Under the pieces are notes generated by a model, which saw nothing but the letters and a program-made list of their open reading frames with translations, made no database searches and was not told the DNA's origin. From positions 115,827 to 179,826 of the forward strand of contig NZ_NHMK01000025.1 in assembly GCF_002198095.1 (NCBI RefSeq): DNA of 64,000 nt, written 5' to 3'. This DNA is from Deinococcus indicus (GTDB lineage Bacteria > Deinococcota > Deinococci > Deinococcales > Deinococcaceae). Of the stretch, positions 54,414 to 64,000 are shown one piece after another. Position 1 is the stretch's first letter, and every line of letters starts with the position of its first letter. Both the position numbers and the translations under genes were made by a program.

Positions 54414-56378
54414 ATGCGCGCTTCCCCTGCCCTGGCCGCCCTGACCGGACTGGCCCTGCTCTGCGCCCCGGCCCGCGCCACGCACGCCAGCGGCGTGTTC
54501 GTCTCGTACCCCCCGGAAGGCCACCGGGTCGCGCACGCCAACGTGATCCTGCAGGGCCACGTGCCGCCCGGCTCGACCCTCAGCGTGTCCGGGCGTGCCA
54601 TCCCCACCGGCCCGGACGGTCTGTTCATGGAATGGTGGCCGCTGAAGCCCGGCGTGAACACCCTGACCCTGACCGCCCGGCAGGCAGGGCGCGTGACCGG
54701 CAGCCGCACCCTGCGCGTCACCCGCGCCGCCGCGCCCATCCTGCCCGCCCGGCCCACCCGCATCCTGCCGGGCAGCGTGACCCCCGCCCAGCCGGTCGAG
54801 TTCTGGGACGCGACCGGCGACACGCCCGCTGAACGCCGCGTGACTGTCAGCGTGCAGGGCAGCGCCGGAGCGCGCGCCAGCGTCCGCCTGGGCAGCGCCG
54901 CGCCCACCCCCCTGCGCGAGGGACCGCCCGGCACGTACCGCGCCGACCTGACCGTCCCCACCACCCCCCAGGCCAGCGCCCCCCTGACCGTCAGCCTGAC
55001 CGGCCCGGACGGCCGCACCGTCACCGCCACCGCCCCCGGCCGCGTCACCGTGCAGAATGGCGCCGCCCGCAGCGGCACCCAGCGCCCCGGACAGGTCCCC
55101 GGCCCCGCCCTGAACGCCAGCAGCACCGTCCTGACCACCCTGACCGGCCAGTCCCTGCTGTACCCCCGCACCGGCATGACCTTCACCGTCGTCGGCCGCC
55201 AGGACCGTGACCTGCGCGTCCGCCTGAGCGGCGGCCAGAGCGCCCTGATCACCGCCACGCAACTCGACCTGGGCGCCCCCGGCAGCGCCCCCCCCGCCTG
55301 GACCGGCGGTCCCGTCCAGCTGGAACCCGACCGCCCAGAAACCGCCCGCATGGACGCGCCCACCCTGCCCGTCACGCCCGACCCCGGCCCCGCCGCAGCG
55401 CCCGGCGTGAACGACCTGCCCGCCCTGCCCCCCACCGAGGCCGGGAACGCCAGCCTGGAAGGCCCGCAGCACTCCCGTGAGCGCGACCAGCAGGCCATCT
55501 CCTATCACTACGACGTCAGCAACGACTTCTACAAGTTGTGGCTGGACCGGCGCATGGTGTACTCCTGCGCCTATTTCCCGACCGGCACCGAGACGCTGGA
55601 CGGGGCGCAGGAAGCGAAACTGGACCTGATCTGCCGCAAACTGCGCCTGCAACAGAGCGAATACCTGCTGGACATCGGCAGCGGCTGGGGCGGCCTCGCC
55701 ATTCACGCCGCGCAGCGCTACGGAGCGCGCGTGCTGGGCGTCACGCTCAGCGAGGCGCAACTGCACGAGGCCCGCGCACGCGCCGGGGCCGCCGGAGTCG
55801 CCGACCGCGTCACCTTCGAACTGCGCGACTACCGCGACGTGCTGGCCCACGCGCCCGAAGGGGGCTTCGACAAGATCGCGTCGGTCGGCATGGCCGAACA
55901 CGTCGGCCGCCGGAACATGCCCACCTACTTCCGCGCCGCGTATACGGCCCTGAAACCCGGCGGCCTGATGATGAACCACGCCATCAGCGACGGCATCCCC
56001 CAGGCCCGCGTGCCCCTGTGGCTCCAGAGCGGCAACTTCGCCCGGAAGTACGTGTTCCCCGACGGCCAACTGCTGCCCATCTGGGAAACCGTGAAACACG
56101 CCACCGAGGCGCAGTTCGAGGTCCGCGACATCGAGAACCTCCGCGAACACTACGCCCGCACCCTCACCCACTGGGCCGCGAACCTAGAAACGCACCACGC
56201 AGAAGCCCGCGCCGCCCTCGGCGAGCAACGCCACCGCCTGTGGCGCCTCTACCTGGGCGCCACCTCCCACTACTTCGAGAAAGGCCACCTGGGCCTCTAC
56301 CAGACCCTCCTGGCGAAACCCGACGAGCAACGCAGAGCCCACGTGCCCCTCAGCCGCGCGGACCTCTACGAGGGGTGA
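54414..56378 (+). CDS. chimeric ORF: exported amidase-type N-terminal region joined to a cyclopropane-fatty-acid-synthase domain
   Basis: A 654-residue frame. Residues 1-24 are a signal peptide (ending PARA-THA). Residues ~25-310 are beta-rich, beginning [15 protein letters not shown], as in the non-catalytic N-terminal part of Deinococcus cell-wall amidases. Residues ~345-654 are a CFA synthase/SAM methyltransferase: [46 protein letters not shown]. Such enzymes act on membrane lipids using cytoplasmic SAM, so export makes no sense. A GTG at 55407 (MNDLPALPP) could start an independent ~323-residue CFA gene. Confidence 0.7.
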   Translation: MRASPALAALTGLALLCAPARATHASGVFVSYPPEGHRVAHANVILQGHVPPGSTLSVSGRAIPTGPDGLFMEWWPLKPGVNTLTLTARQAGRVTGSRTLRVTRAAAPILPARPTRILPGSVTPAQPVEFWDATGDTPAERRVTVSVQGSAGARASVRLGSAAPTPLREGPPGTYRADLTVPTTPQASAPLTVSLTGPDGRTVTATAPGRVTVQNGAARSGTQRPGQVPGPALNASSTVLTTLTGQSLLYPRTGMTFTVVGRQDRDLRVRLSGGQSALITATQLDLGAPGSAPPAWTGGPVQLEPDRPETARMDAPTLPVTPDPGPAAAPGVNDLPALPPTEAGNASLEGPQHSRERDQQAISYHYDVSNDFYKLWLDRRMVYSCAYFPTGTETLDGAQEAKLDLICRKLRLQQSEYLLDIGSGWGGLAIHAAQRYGARVLGVTLSEAQLHEARARAGAAGVADRVTFELRDYRDVLAHAPEGGFDKIASVGMAEHVGRRNMPTYFRAAYTALKPGGLMMNHAISDGIPQARVPLWLQSGNFARKYVFPDGQLLPIWETVKHATEAQFEVRDIENLREHYARTLTHWAANLETHHAEARAALGEQRHRLWRLYLGATSHYFEKGHLGLYQTLLAKPDEQRRAHVPLSRADLYEG

Positions 56379-56380
56379 AC

Positions 56381-56437
56381 GGTTGATGGTCGAAGATTGA
56401 TGGAAGAGCCCTGTCCATTAACCTTCGACCATCAACC
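56381..56437. terminator. 23-bp inverted repeat between convergent genes
   Basis: GGTTGATGGTCGAAGATTG... at 56381-56403 pairs with 56415-56437 over 23 bp (one mismatch, one G-T), 11-nt loop. It lies between the CFA-like ORF and pta; a bidirectional terminator is likely although G/C content of the stem is modest. Confidence 0.7.
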
Positions 56438-56445
56438 ATCAATCT

Positions 56446-58547
56446 TTACCCCTCGACCTTCCCCTGCGTGGCCTGGATGGCGGTCAGGGCGATGGTGTAC
56501 ACGATGTCGTCCACGAGCGCGCCGCGTGACAGGTCGTTCACGGGTTTGCGCAGGCCCTGGAGCATCGGGCCGACCGCGATGACGCCGGCGGCGCGCTGCA
56601 CGGCCTTGTAGGTGGTGTTGCCGGTGTTCAGGTCCGGGAAGATGAACACGGTGGCGCGGCCCGCGACGGGACTGCCGGGGGCCTTGGCCTGCCCGACCGA
56701 CAGGACGCTGGCGGCGTCGTACTGCATGGGGCCGTCGACCAGCAGGTCCGGGCGGCGCTCACGGACCAGGGCGGTGGCGGCCTTGACCTTCTCGACGTCC
56801 TCGCCGCTGCCGGACTCGCCGGTCGAGTAGGACAGCATGGCGACCCTGGGCGTGATCCCGAAGGCCTGGGCGCTGTCGGCACTCTGGATGGCGATGTCCG
56901 CGAGTTCCTCGGCGTTCGGGTTGGGGTTGATGGCCGCGTCGCCGTACACGAGGACCTGTTCGGGCATCAGCATGAAGAACACCGAGCTGACCAGCCGCGA
57001 GCCGGGCGCGGTCTTGATGAGCTGCAGGGCGGGCCGCACGGTGTTCGCGGTCGTGTGGACGGCGCCGGACACGAGGCCGTCCACCTCGCCCAGCGCGAGC
57101 ATCATGGTGCCCAGCACCACCGTGTCCTCCAGCTGTGCTTCGGCCTGCGGGGCGGTCAGGCCCTTGCTGCGGCGCAGTTCCACCATGGGTTCCACGTACC
57201 GCGCGCGGATGGAATCCGGGTGCAGGATCTCCAGACCGTCGGGCAGCGTCAGGCCCTGCCCCTCGGCCACCTGCCGCACCCGCTCCGGGTCGGCCAGCAG
57301 CACGCAGCGCGCGATGCCCTTCTCCGTGCAGCGGATGGCGGCCTTCACGGTGCGCGGCTCGTCGCCCTCGGGCAGCACGATGCGCTTGGCGGCGGCGCGG
57401 GCCTTCTGGATCAGTTCGTAACGGAAGGCGCTGGGCGGCAGGCGGCGGTTCCCGGCGACGTCCGGCACGCGCAGCCGCGCGACCAGCGTGCCGGTGTCCA
57501 GCCGGTCCGCGATGAAGTCCAGCATGCGCTCCATGCGCTGCGTGTCGTCGTGCGGCACGCGCGGGTCCAGCCGCGAGAGGCGCGAGGCCGTCTCGAACGA
57601 GTTGGTGTTCACGCGCAGCACCGGCAGGGTGCTCCCCAGCGCCGCGCGGCACAACCGCTCGATGCTGTCCTCCGGGGCGCTGCCGGACGTGAACATCAGG
57701 CCCGCCAGCGGCACGCCGCTCAGGTGCGACAGGGCCGCCGCCATGATCACGTCCTCCCGGTCGCCGGGCGTGACGACCAGCGCGCCCGGCACGAACAGGT
57801 GCGCCATCTTCGGCACGGTGCGCGCCGTGACGACCGTGCTCGTCACGCGCCGCAGACCCGCCTCACCCTCGTTCACGACCTCGGCGCCCAGGTGCCGGGC
57901 GACGTCCAGCGTGCGCGGCGCGTTCAGGCCGCCCGACTGCGACACCACGCCCAGCAGCGGGAGCGTCCCGCCGCTCAGCACGCGGCTGCGGGCGCGCAGT
58001 TCCGCCATCAGCGTCCCGAAATCCAGGCCCGGCGGCGCGAAGTTCAGCACGTACCCGCTCAGGCCCGAGCCGTCGCTGCGGCGGTACGCCTGCGCCGAGA
58101 TCTCCAGCTCGTCGGCCAGTTCCGCCGCGCCCACCCCGGCCAGACTGGACACCAGCACCGTGTCCGCCTCCAGGTTCCGCGCGAGGCTGGCGTTCAGCGC
58201 CCCGGCGTACACGTTCCGTTCGTTCAGGGCGAGGCCCTCCACGACCAGCACGTCCGCGCCGCCCCCCGTGACCTGCCGGGCCAGCGTCACGACCGCCTCC
58301 ATCAGGTCCTCCTCGGCGCCCAGGCTCAGCTGCTCCTCGGCGTGCGTCAGGGTGATCGGGTCGGGCGTGGGCAGGTGCGCCAGCGTCCGCGCGAAATGCA
58401 CGCTGTCGTCCGTGCGGGCCTCGTGCGTCTGCGCGATGGGTTTCAGGAACGCCACCTTCAGCCCCTGGCGTTCCAGCGCGCGGGTCAGGCCCAGCGCCGT
58501 GCTGCTCAGGCCCACGCCGTTGCGGGTCGGTGCGACGAACAGGGTTT

Positions 58548-58551
<4 letters not shown>
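56446..58551 (-). CDS. pta: phosphate acetyltransferase
   Basis: A 701-residue long-form Pta that interconverts acetyl-CoA and acetyl phosphate. The N-terminal P-loop/BioD-like domain (APTRNGVGLSSTALGL) and the DRTGG regulatory middle come before the C-terminal PTA catalytic domain (IVLPEGDEPRTVKAA, GLVSGAVHTTANTVRPALQ, FIFPDLNTGNTTYK). The ATG overlaps the ackA stop by four bases, so it is the second gene of an ackA-pta operon. Confidence 0.96.
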
Positions 58552-59744
<1,193 letters not shown>

Positions 59745-59821
59745 GCGCCCATTCTGACAGCGGCCACCGGGTCACGCGGCCCTGTCACAACGAACGGTGC
59801 AGACCCTGTCTGGGAGGTGCC

Positions 59822-59956
59822 ATACGGATTCCGTTTGTTTCGCCGACAATCCGGAACTTCACCGGATTGCCGGCTCCACGTCCGGCACCCGTTTTTCTCC
59901 CACGCTCTTCGCTCGGATTGAACGGGCTTTGCAGCCCATTTAATCGGAGTCCGCAT
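59822..59956 (-). repeat. structured intergenic repeat, copy H (full, inverted)
   Basis: Read on the minus strand: GATGCGGACTCCGATTAAAT left end (one decayed base in the terminal repeat), hairpin I AAATGGGCTGCAAAGCCCGTT, hairpin II GCCGGCAATCCGG/CCGGATTGTCGGC, right end CGGAATCCGTAT. Confidence 0.9.
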
Positions 59957-59985
59957 CACCCACGATAGGTTGCCGGCAGTCGCGC

Positions 59986-60285
59986 TCAGTCCGCTGTTGC
60001 CTCGCCACGCAGGTACGACACGATCCCCTCCAGGTCACCTGCCGTCAGGTTCTCCATCAGCCAGTCAGCACCGACCGACTCGCCCTGCGTCCGTGCATTC
60101 AGCAGTTCCGCCAGGATGCCCAGCAGGGCGTCCATGGCCGCGTCGTCAGTGGTCGCGTCGGCCCCGGCTCCGGCCAGACGTTTCTCTTCTGCCAGCGAGA
60201 GCGGCAGGGAAGAGAACCTGATTCCGCTGATCTCGAACGGAGGTCGCTTGACGGCCTGACGGCCAAACTGCATGGGTTCTGTCAT
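59986..60285 (-). CDS. hypothetical small protein, last gene of a three-gene operon
   Basis: A 99-residue acidic protein not recognised. Its layout (FEISGIRFSSLPLSLAEEKRL, a middle helix DAALLGILAELLNART-like, then DWLMENLTAGDLEGIVSYL) resembles phage-type tail-assembly chaperones, but this is weak. ATG overlaps the upstream gene's stop (ATGA). The region's A/T content is higher than elsewhere in the window. Confidence 0.55.
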   Translation of the reverse strand: MTEPMQFGRQAVKRPPFEISGIRFSSLPLSLAEEKRLAGAGADATTDDAAMDALLGILAELLNARTQGESVGADWLMENLTAGDLEGIVSYLRGEATAD

Positions 60286-61322
60286 CTGTTCTCCTTCGCG
60301 TCGGGAATACCCCTCACCGGGGACTGACGCTGATCACGCCGCTGCGGTTTCTTGATCGAATGATCGAACCACGGCGCGGTCTTCGGGTTGAAATCGAAAT
60401 TGAACCACTCCGTGATCTCGATCACCTGTCCGTAGAACTCCCGGAACACCCGGTCAAAGATAGGCCCGGCGTCCGTCCCGCTGGACACCAGAATCGCCAC
60501 GCTGGTCTCGTTCGCCCCGGAGTTCTCCGGATTGTCGGTCTGAATGACAAAGTTGCGGAGTCTGGGAAACCAGCGCTGCAAGCCCAGATGCAGGCGGTAC
60601 AGCCGGAGCTGCTGCTCCTCGCCCCCCGACATGTAAGGCTGAAAATCACCGTTGGTATAAGCAATGCGGGCGTAGTAAGCCCACTGTTCCTGCATGACAG
60701 AGCAAACGGCTGAACCCGTATCGAACCATTCTTCTCGGTAAGTTCCCTTGAGGTGTCTGGTGCCTTTTGGAGCCGCAGGGCTGTCGAACCAACGCCACAA
60801 TGAACCGGCAACTGAATTCCCCGCACCTCTGTCACCGAAGAAAAGATCAAAGGACCGTCCCATAGCAATTCGGTTACTGCCCTCTCTGAGCAGCTTGGCG
60901 CTGTTGAACGCTCCCCAGATACACTCCAGCTGGTTGTACTGTTCGTGAAACAGAGCGAACGCGTCTCCGTAGTACTCCTGCGCCTGCTCGTCGATATCCC
61001 AGCGGAACAGTGTGTGCTGTGCGCAGTGGGCTGCCCAGCCCTCGTACATGGCCAGTTCGCTGGACTGCTGCGCCTCGGTGAAGGGATCGCGGAACCGCAG
61101 GTGCAGCCAGTCGCCGGTCGGGTCGTCCAGCCATTCTCCGGTGACACCGTCGTACTCGAACACGATGCGTTCCTCGCTCTGCTCGACCACCCGCGCGCCC
61201 CACTGCGGGTCGTGCAGAAAGGCCAGCACCGCCGCCCTGGGCGACGGGTACGCGACGCGCGGCCTGTCACGTGCCCGCTCCGGTCTGGTGAGCAGGCGTT
61301 TCAGGGTGCTCAGCAGACTCAC
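60282..61322 (-). CDS. hypothetical protein between toxin-like gene and small acidic gene
   Basis: A 346-residue soluble protein I do not recognise. It is rich in Trp and aromatic residues (YEGWAAHCAQHTLFRWDID, EYYGDAFALFHEQYNQLECIWGAF, ITEWFNFDFNPKTAPWFDH) and lacks signal or membrane segments. Both ends overlap neighbours by ATGA, so it is co-translated with the large gene upstream. It could be an immunity or chaperone partner of that protein; that is position-based inference. Confidence 0.6.
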   Translation of the reverse strand: MSLLSTLKRLLTRPERARDRPRVAYPSPRAAVLAFLHDPQWGARVVEQSEERIVFEYDGVTGEWLDDPTGDWLHLRFRDPFTEAQQSSELAMYEGWAAHCAQHTLFRWDIDEQAQEYYGDAFALFHEQYNQLECIWGAFNSAKLLREGSNRIAMGRSFDLFFGDRGAGNSVAGSLWRWFDSPAAPKGTRHLKGTYREEWFDTGSAVCSVMQEQWAYYARIAYTNGDFQPYMSGGEEQQLRLYRLHLGLQRWFPRLRNFVIQTDNPENSGANETSVAILVSSGTDAGPIFDRVFREFYGQVIEITEWFNFDFNPKTAPWFDHSIKKPQRRDQRQSPVRGIPDAKENR

Positions 61323-64000
61323 GGGACCGCCCTTTCATCCGGCGTCTGGGGGGCCTGATCGGGAGGTTCGTATGTCAGTTCGTTCGTATCTGTGATGCTG
61401 GTGTACCCACCAAGCGCGGCGGCTGTCTTCACGGTCTTGTCGAACGGTGTCAGCATCATCAGGGAACCGCCCTGCGCCTCTGAGGTCAGCCCAGTTCCGG
61501 CAGAGACGGCATTCTTCAGTAGGTTGTTGCTGACTTCCCGTGAACCCTCCCGCAGGTGCTGGGCATTCGGATAGGTTGCCTGTTCGTCCTTCTTGTAGGC
61601 TTTGGCTGCACCTGTCAGGTACGTTTTGAAGACTTCCTCACTCATCCAGCCTCCAGCGACCGCCCCGGCACCAGCCACGCCCCCCGCATTCCCCAGCGTG
61701 CTCAGGCGACCCCAGGCGTCACCGACCATCTGCTGCGCGCCGGTCCAGTAGGCGCGTGGAAGCTGCGCCAGAATGCCCCGGCTGGGGTCCATACCTGTCC
61801 GCGCCGCCTGGTTTTCTGCTGCGTACGCGTCGCTGGCCCGCTTGAGAAAGTCGGGCCGGACCGTTCGCGCGGCGCGGTCGCGGACCATATCCTGTGTCAC
61901 CTGCGTTCGGGCCTGACGTCGCGCCGCCCTTCTGGACAGCGTGGAACCTGCCGCCTGGGCCTCCAGCCGCAGTATCCGGATGCGTTCCCTGACCAGCCCC
62001 GAACGGGCCACCGCCAGTTCCCGGTTCCAGCCGGCCGCCAGCGAAGGCGTACGGGCGACCAGACCTTCCATCTTCCCGGCCGTGCGCAACACGCCGCTCT
62101 GGCCGGCCGTGCCCAGCCACGTATCCCGCACCTCTCCACCGATGACCCTGGCCTCGCTGGAAACGTAATTGCGCATGGCGGACAGATTGCGCTCTGCAGC
62201 GTTAAAGAGGCTACTAGAGACAGAGGCAGTCTGGTTAATCGGCAATCCAAGGCTGTGAAGATTCGTGCGAACACGCATTTCATGGTCCGTGAGGGCTCGT
62301 CTCGCATTCCTCCATCCACGCCCAGCTGCATTGCGGGTCTGCATCCCCGCGACAGCCACGCGGTCCCTGGCGTTACCCGTGACCTGCCGGGCAGCGCGGA
62401 TCGCGTTGTTGATGCCGGGCCTGCTCGTCACGCTTGCCACGCGGGTGCGGACGGCGTCCGATACTCCTTTGACGACGACTCCACCCTGCCGGGCGCCACT
62501 TGACGCCAGCCCTCCCAGCCCACGAATGCCCGCGCTGAACGTGGAGTCGACCGCTCTGAATGCCTGGCCCGGCAGACTGCTGCCGACGTGCGTTCCCACT
62601 GCGCTCAGAACGGGCTGTGCGCCTGCTTTGAGGGTGTTCCAGCGCGTGGCGGCTGCTGTGCGGGCGTTGCGTGCCATGGTCGCAGCAGAGGTGCGAGCCG
62701 CCGCCGCAACTCCCTGCATGTACGTGCTGCCGGGAAGCCGGGCCGCCGCTTTGCCCAGGCCAGCCAGTACCGGGCGGCCCGCCGCGCGCGCCACGCCGCC
62801 CACCAGTTTCGCGGCGGGGCCCACTGCCACGCCCAGCACGCCATCCGTGATCAGGCTCTTGGCCGTGATGTCATGCCTCCACTGTTTTCCCGTCAGCAGG
62901 TTTTCGACCACGGTGCCGGCGGCGCCGCCCAGTGCGCCGGAGGCGAACAGTGCTCCTACCAGCACGGGACCCGCCAGCCCGCCGGTCGCTGCTGTGAGTG
63001 CGGCGGCCCCGGCGATGACGGCTCCCCCGACGACGATGGCCGTGCCGACCTTGGCAATCTGCACGCCGGACGTCTTCAGGAAATGAACGGCCTTCTTGAA
63101 TCTGGGACTGTCCTTTACCGCCTTGACTTTCTCGCTGGCCCAGGCCGAGACGTTCTTCACCCCTTTGACGGTGGTGTTCCAACCCTGGACAGCGAGGGCC
63201 GCTGCCTTTTTTCTGCCTTCGTCAAGCTGGCGTGAGGCTCTGGCGACGCTGGCTCTGGCGGCCTTCTCCGCTTTCTGGCCCGCTTCCTTGGCGTGCTGGA
63301 CGAGCTGCTGCTGTCTGGCTTTGGCCTTCGTGAGGGCGGCGGCCGCTCTGGCCTTGTATTCATCCCTGGCAGCTCTGGCCCTGGCAGGTAACTCCTTGAC
63401 AGTTGCCTGAACACGCTGCCCGAGCTGTTTCACGCCCGCCGCTGTCTTCTGCAGAGAGCTGCTGGCCAGCTTCGTGACTTTCTGAACGGCTTTCGTGGCG
63501 TGGTGCCGAAGCTGGTTGGCTTTCGCGGCGAGGTGCGTTCCTATGGCTTTTCTCTGCTGGTTTGCCTTCTGAACGACGCGAGTGACCCTGGTGAGTGTCC
63601 TGCTGGCATACTGCCTGACCGTCTGTCCCGCTTTCTTCACTTTTCTGCGAAGAGTCGAGGTCAAGGTGCCGATCCGGGCGCTGGTCTTGCTGGTGGTGGC
63701 CTGGACCTTCTTGGTCGCGGCGGCTGCCGCCTTCTTGACGTTGTTTGCGGCCCGCTGAACACTCTGCTGGGCCTGCTTCTTGACGCTCCTGATGACTCCG
63801 GCAACCCTGTTGCCTGCACTGCCCGCCAGCTTTTTGAGGTCACCAAGTCCCCAGCGTTGCACCGCCTTGCCCGAAGATCCGACCTTCCGGACTGGCAGGG
63901 CCTTCACTTCACGAGCGGTCACGTTTCCTGTGACGGGCTGGCTGGCGAGTCGCGCGCCCATACTGCGCGCTTCCTGCTCCAGTCCGGCGTCCGGGTCGAT
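61319..64000 (-). CDS. large repetitive toxin-like protein, 5' end outside the window
   Basis: At least 893 residues; the frame is open to the window edge. The first visible residues, IDPDAGLEQEARSMGARLA, match the D-x-x-LE-x-EA-x-x-MG-x-R-A segment that follows DUF4157 domains in eCIS and polymorphic-toxin proteins. Next come ~220 Lys/Ala-rich helical residues, a Gly/Ala hydrophobic region (VGGAVIAGAAALTAATGG... GGAAGTVVENLLTGKQW) like pretoxin segments, then a variable C terminus ending in ELTYEPPDQAPQTPDERAVP. No catalytic motif was recognised. Confidence 0.65.
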   Translation of the reverse strand: MDPDAGLEQEARSMGARLASQPVTGNVTAREVKALPVRKVGSSGKAVQRWGLGDLKKLAGSAGNRVAGVIRSVKKQAQQSVQRAANNVKKAAAAATKKVQATTSKTSARIGTLTSTLRRKVKKAGQTVRQYASRTLTRVTRVVQKANQQRKAIGTHLAAKANQLRHHATKAVQKVTKLASSSLQKTAAGVKQLGQRVQATVKELPARARAARDEYKARAAAALTKAKARQQQLVQHAKEAGQKAEKAARASVARASRQLDEGRKKAAALAVQGWNTTVKGVKNVSAWASEKVKAVKDSPRFKKAVHFLKTSGVQIAKVGTAIVVGGAVIAGAAALTAATGGLAGPVLVGALFASGALGGAAGTVVENLLTGKQWRHDITAKSLITDGVLGVAVGPAAKLVGGVARAAGRPVLAGLGKAAARLPGSTYMQGVAAAARTSAATMARNARTAAATRWNTLKAGAQPVLSAVGTHVGSSLPGQAFRAVDSTFSAGIRGLGGLASSGARQGGVVVKGVSDAVRTRVASVTSRPGINNAIRAARQVTGNARDRVAVAGMQTRNAAGRGWRNARRALTDHEMRVRTNLHSLGLPINQTASVSSSLFNAAERNLSAMRNYVSSEARVIGGEVRDTWLGTAGQSGVLRTAGKMEGLVARTPSLAAGWNRELAVARSGLVRERIRILRLEAQAAGSTLSRRAARRQARTQVTQDMVRDRAARTVRPDFLKRASDAYAAENQAARTGMDPSRGILAQLPRAYWTGAQQMVGDAWGRLSTLGNAGGVAGAGAVAGGWMSEEVFKTYLTGAAKAYKKDEQATYPNAQHLREGSREVSNNLLKNAVSAGTGLTSEAQGGSLMMLTPFDKTVKTAAALGGYTSITDTNELTYEPPDQAPQTPDERAVP

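Overview
The window is about 64 kb of high-GC chromosome from a member of the Deinococcus group. The reasons are the gene set (YmdB-type phosphodiesterase of the DR1281 kind, SNF2 helicase with an intein, mono-functional catalase, carbon and tRNA enzymes), the many A/T-poor leaderless starts (TANNNT box 5-8 nt before ATG/GTG), and strongly G/C-ending codons. I saw no rRNA, tRNA, CRISPR array or transposase gene. Species cannot be fixed from the sequence alone.

Layout. 1-15 kb: a small hypothetical gene, secreted GH13 amylase, PEP carboxylase (ppc), YmdB-like phosphodiesterase, Usp, U32 peptidase-family protein, DUF402 protein, nucleotidyltransferase, glgC, and an ABC ATPase/permease pair. 15-21 kb: YciI, a methyltransferase, GMC oxidoreductase, a saccharopine-dehydrogenase-like gene divergent from a small membrane protein, and katA. 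21.7-26.9 kb: a coxM-coxS-coxL operon whose large subunit carries the form-I AYRCSFR active-site loop of aerobic Mo-Cu CO dehydrogenase, followed by an XdhC/CoxF-like maturation protein fused to a YHS metal-binding domain. 27-35 kb: a degenerate HAD-like protein, a GH3 glycosidase, and a four-gene translationally coupled cluster (SDR, metallo-beta-lactamase fold hydrolase, adenylate-forming enzyme, KAS III) that resembles, but is not, the ole head-to-head condensation pathway. 35-46 kb: aroA, a YiaA-type membrane protein, an SNF2/SWIM helicase split by a class-3 intein, and trpEGD behind a complete Trp attenuator with a leaderless leader peptide. 46-60 kb: DinB, Lrp divergent from lysine 2,3-aminomutase plus aminotransferase, peroxiredoxin, a TilS-TadA fusion, a Gly/Cys-tailed membrane protein, a RelA/SpoT synthetase, a chimeric exported CFA-synthase-like ORF, and ackA-pta. 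60-64 kb: a lower-GC three-gene operon whose first gene runs off the window and looks like the tail of a DUF4157-type polymorphic-toxin/eCIS-associated protein.

Dispersed between genes are eight copies of a ~135-158 bp element made of an outer terminal inverted repeat enclosing two hairpins. The copies differ by compensatory base changes, and four of them overlap a gene's TGA stop codon by exactly one base. A second, short family is built on a CTCCCCTNNAGGGGAG palindrome. An identical 15-bp palindrome (CTGAACG-S-CGTTCAG) sits in front of both the cox operon and the ole-like cluster, suggesting one regulator for the two.

Coordination. CO dehydrogenase (electrons from CO), catalase, peroxiredoxin and acetate kinase/phosphotransacetylase fit an aerobic heterotroph that scavenges energy and resists oxidants. 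trp, aroA and ppc are housekeeping biosynthesis. The repeat families and the terminal toxin-like operon are the accessory parts.
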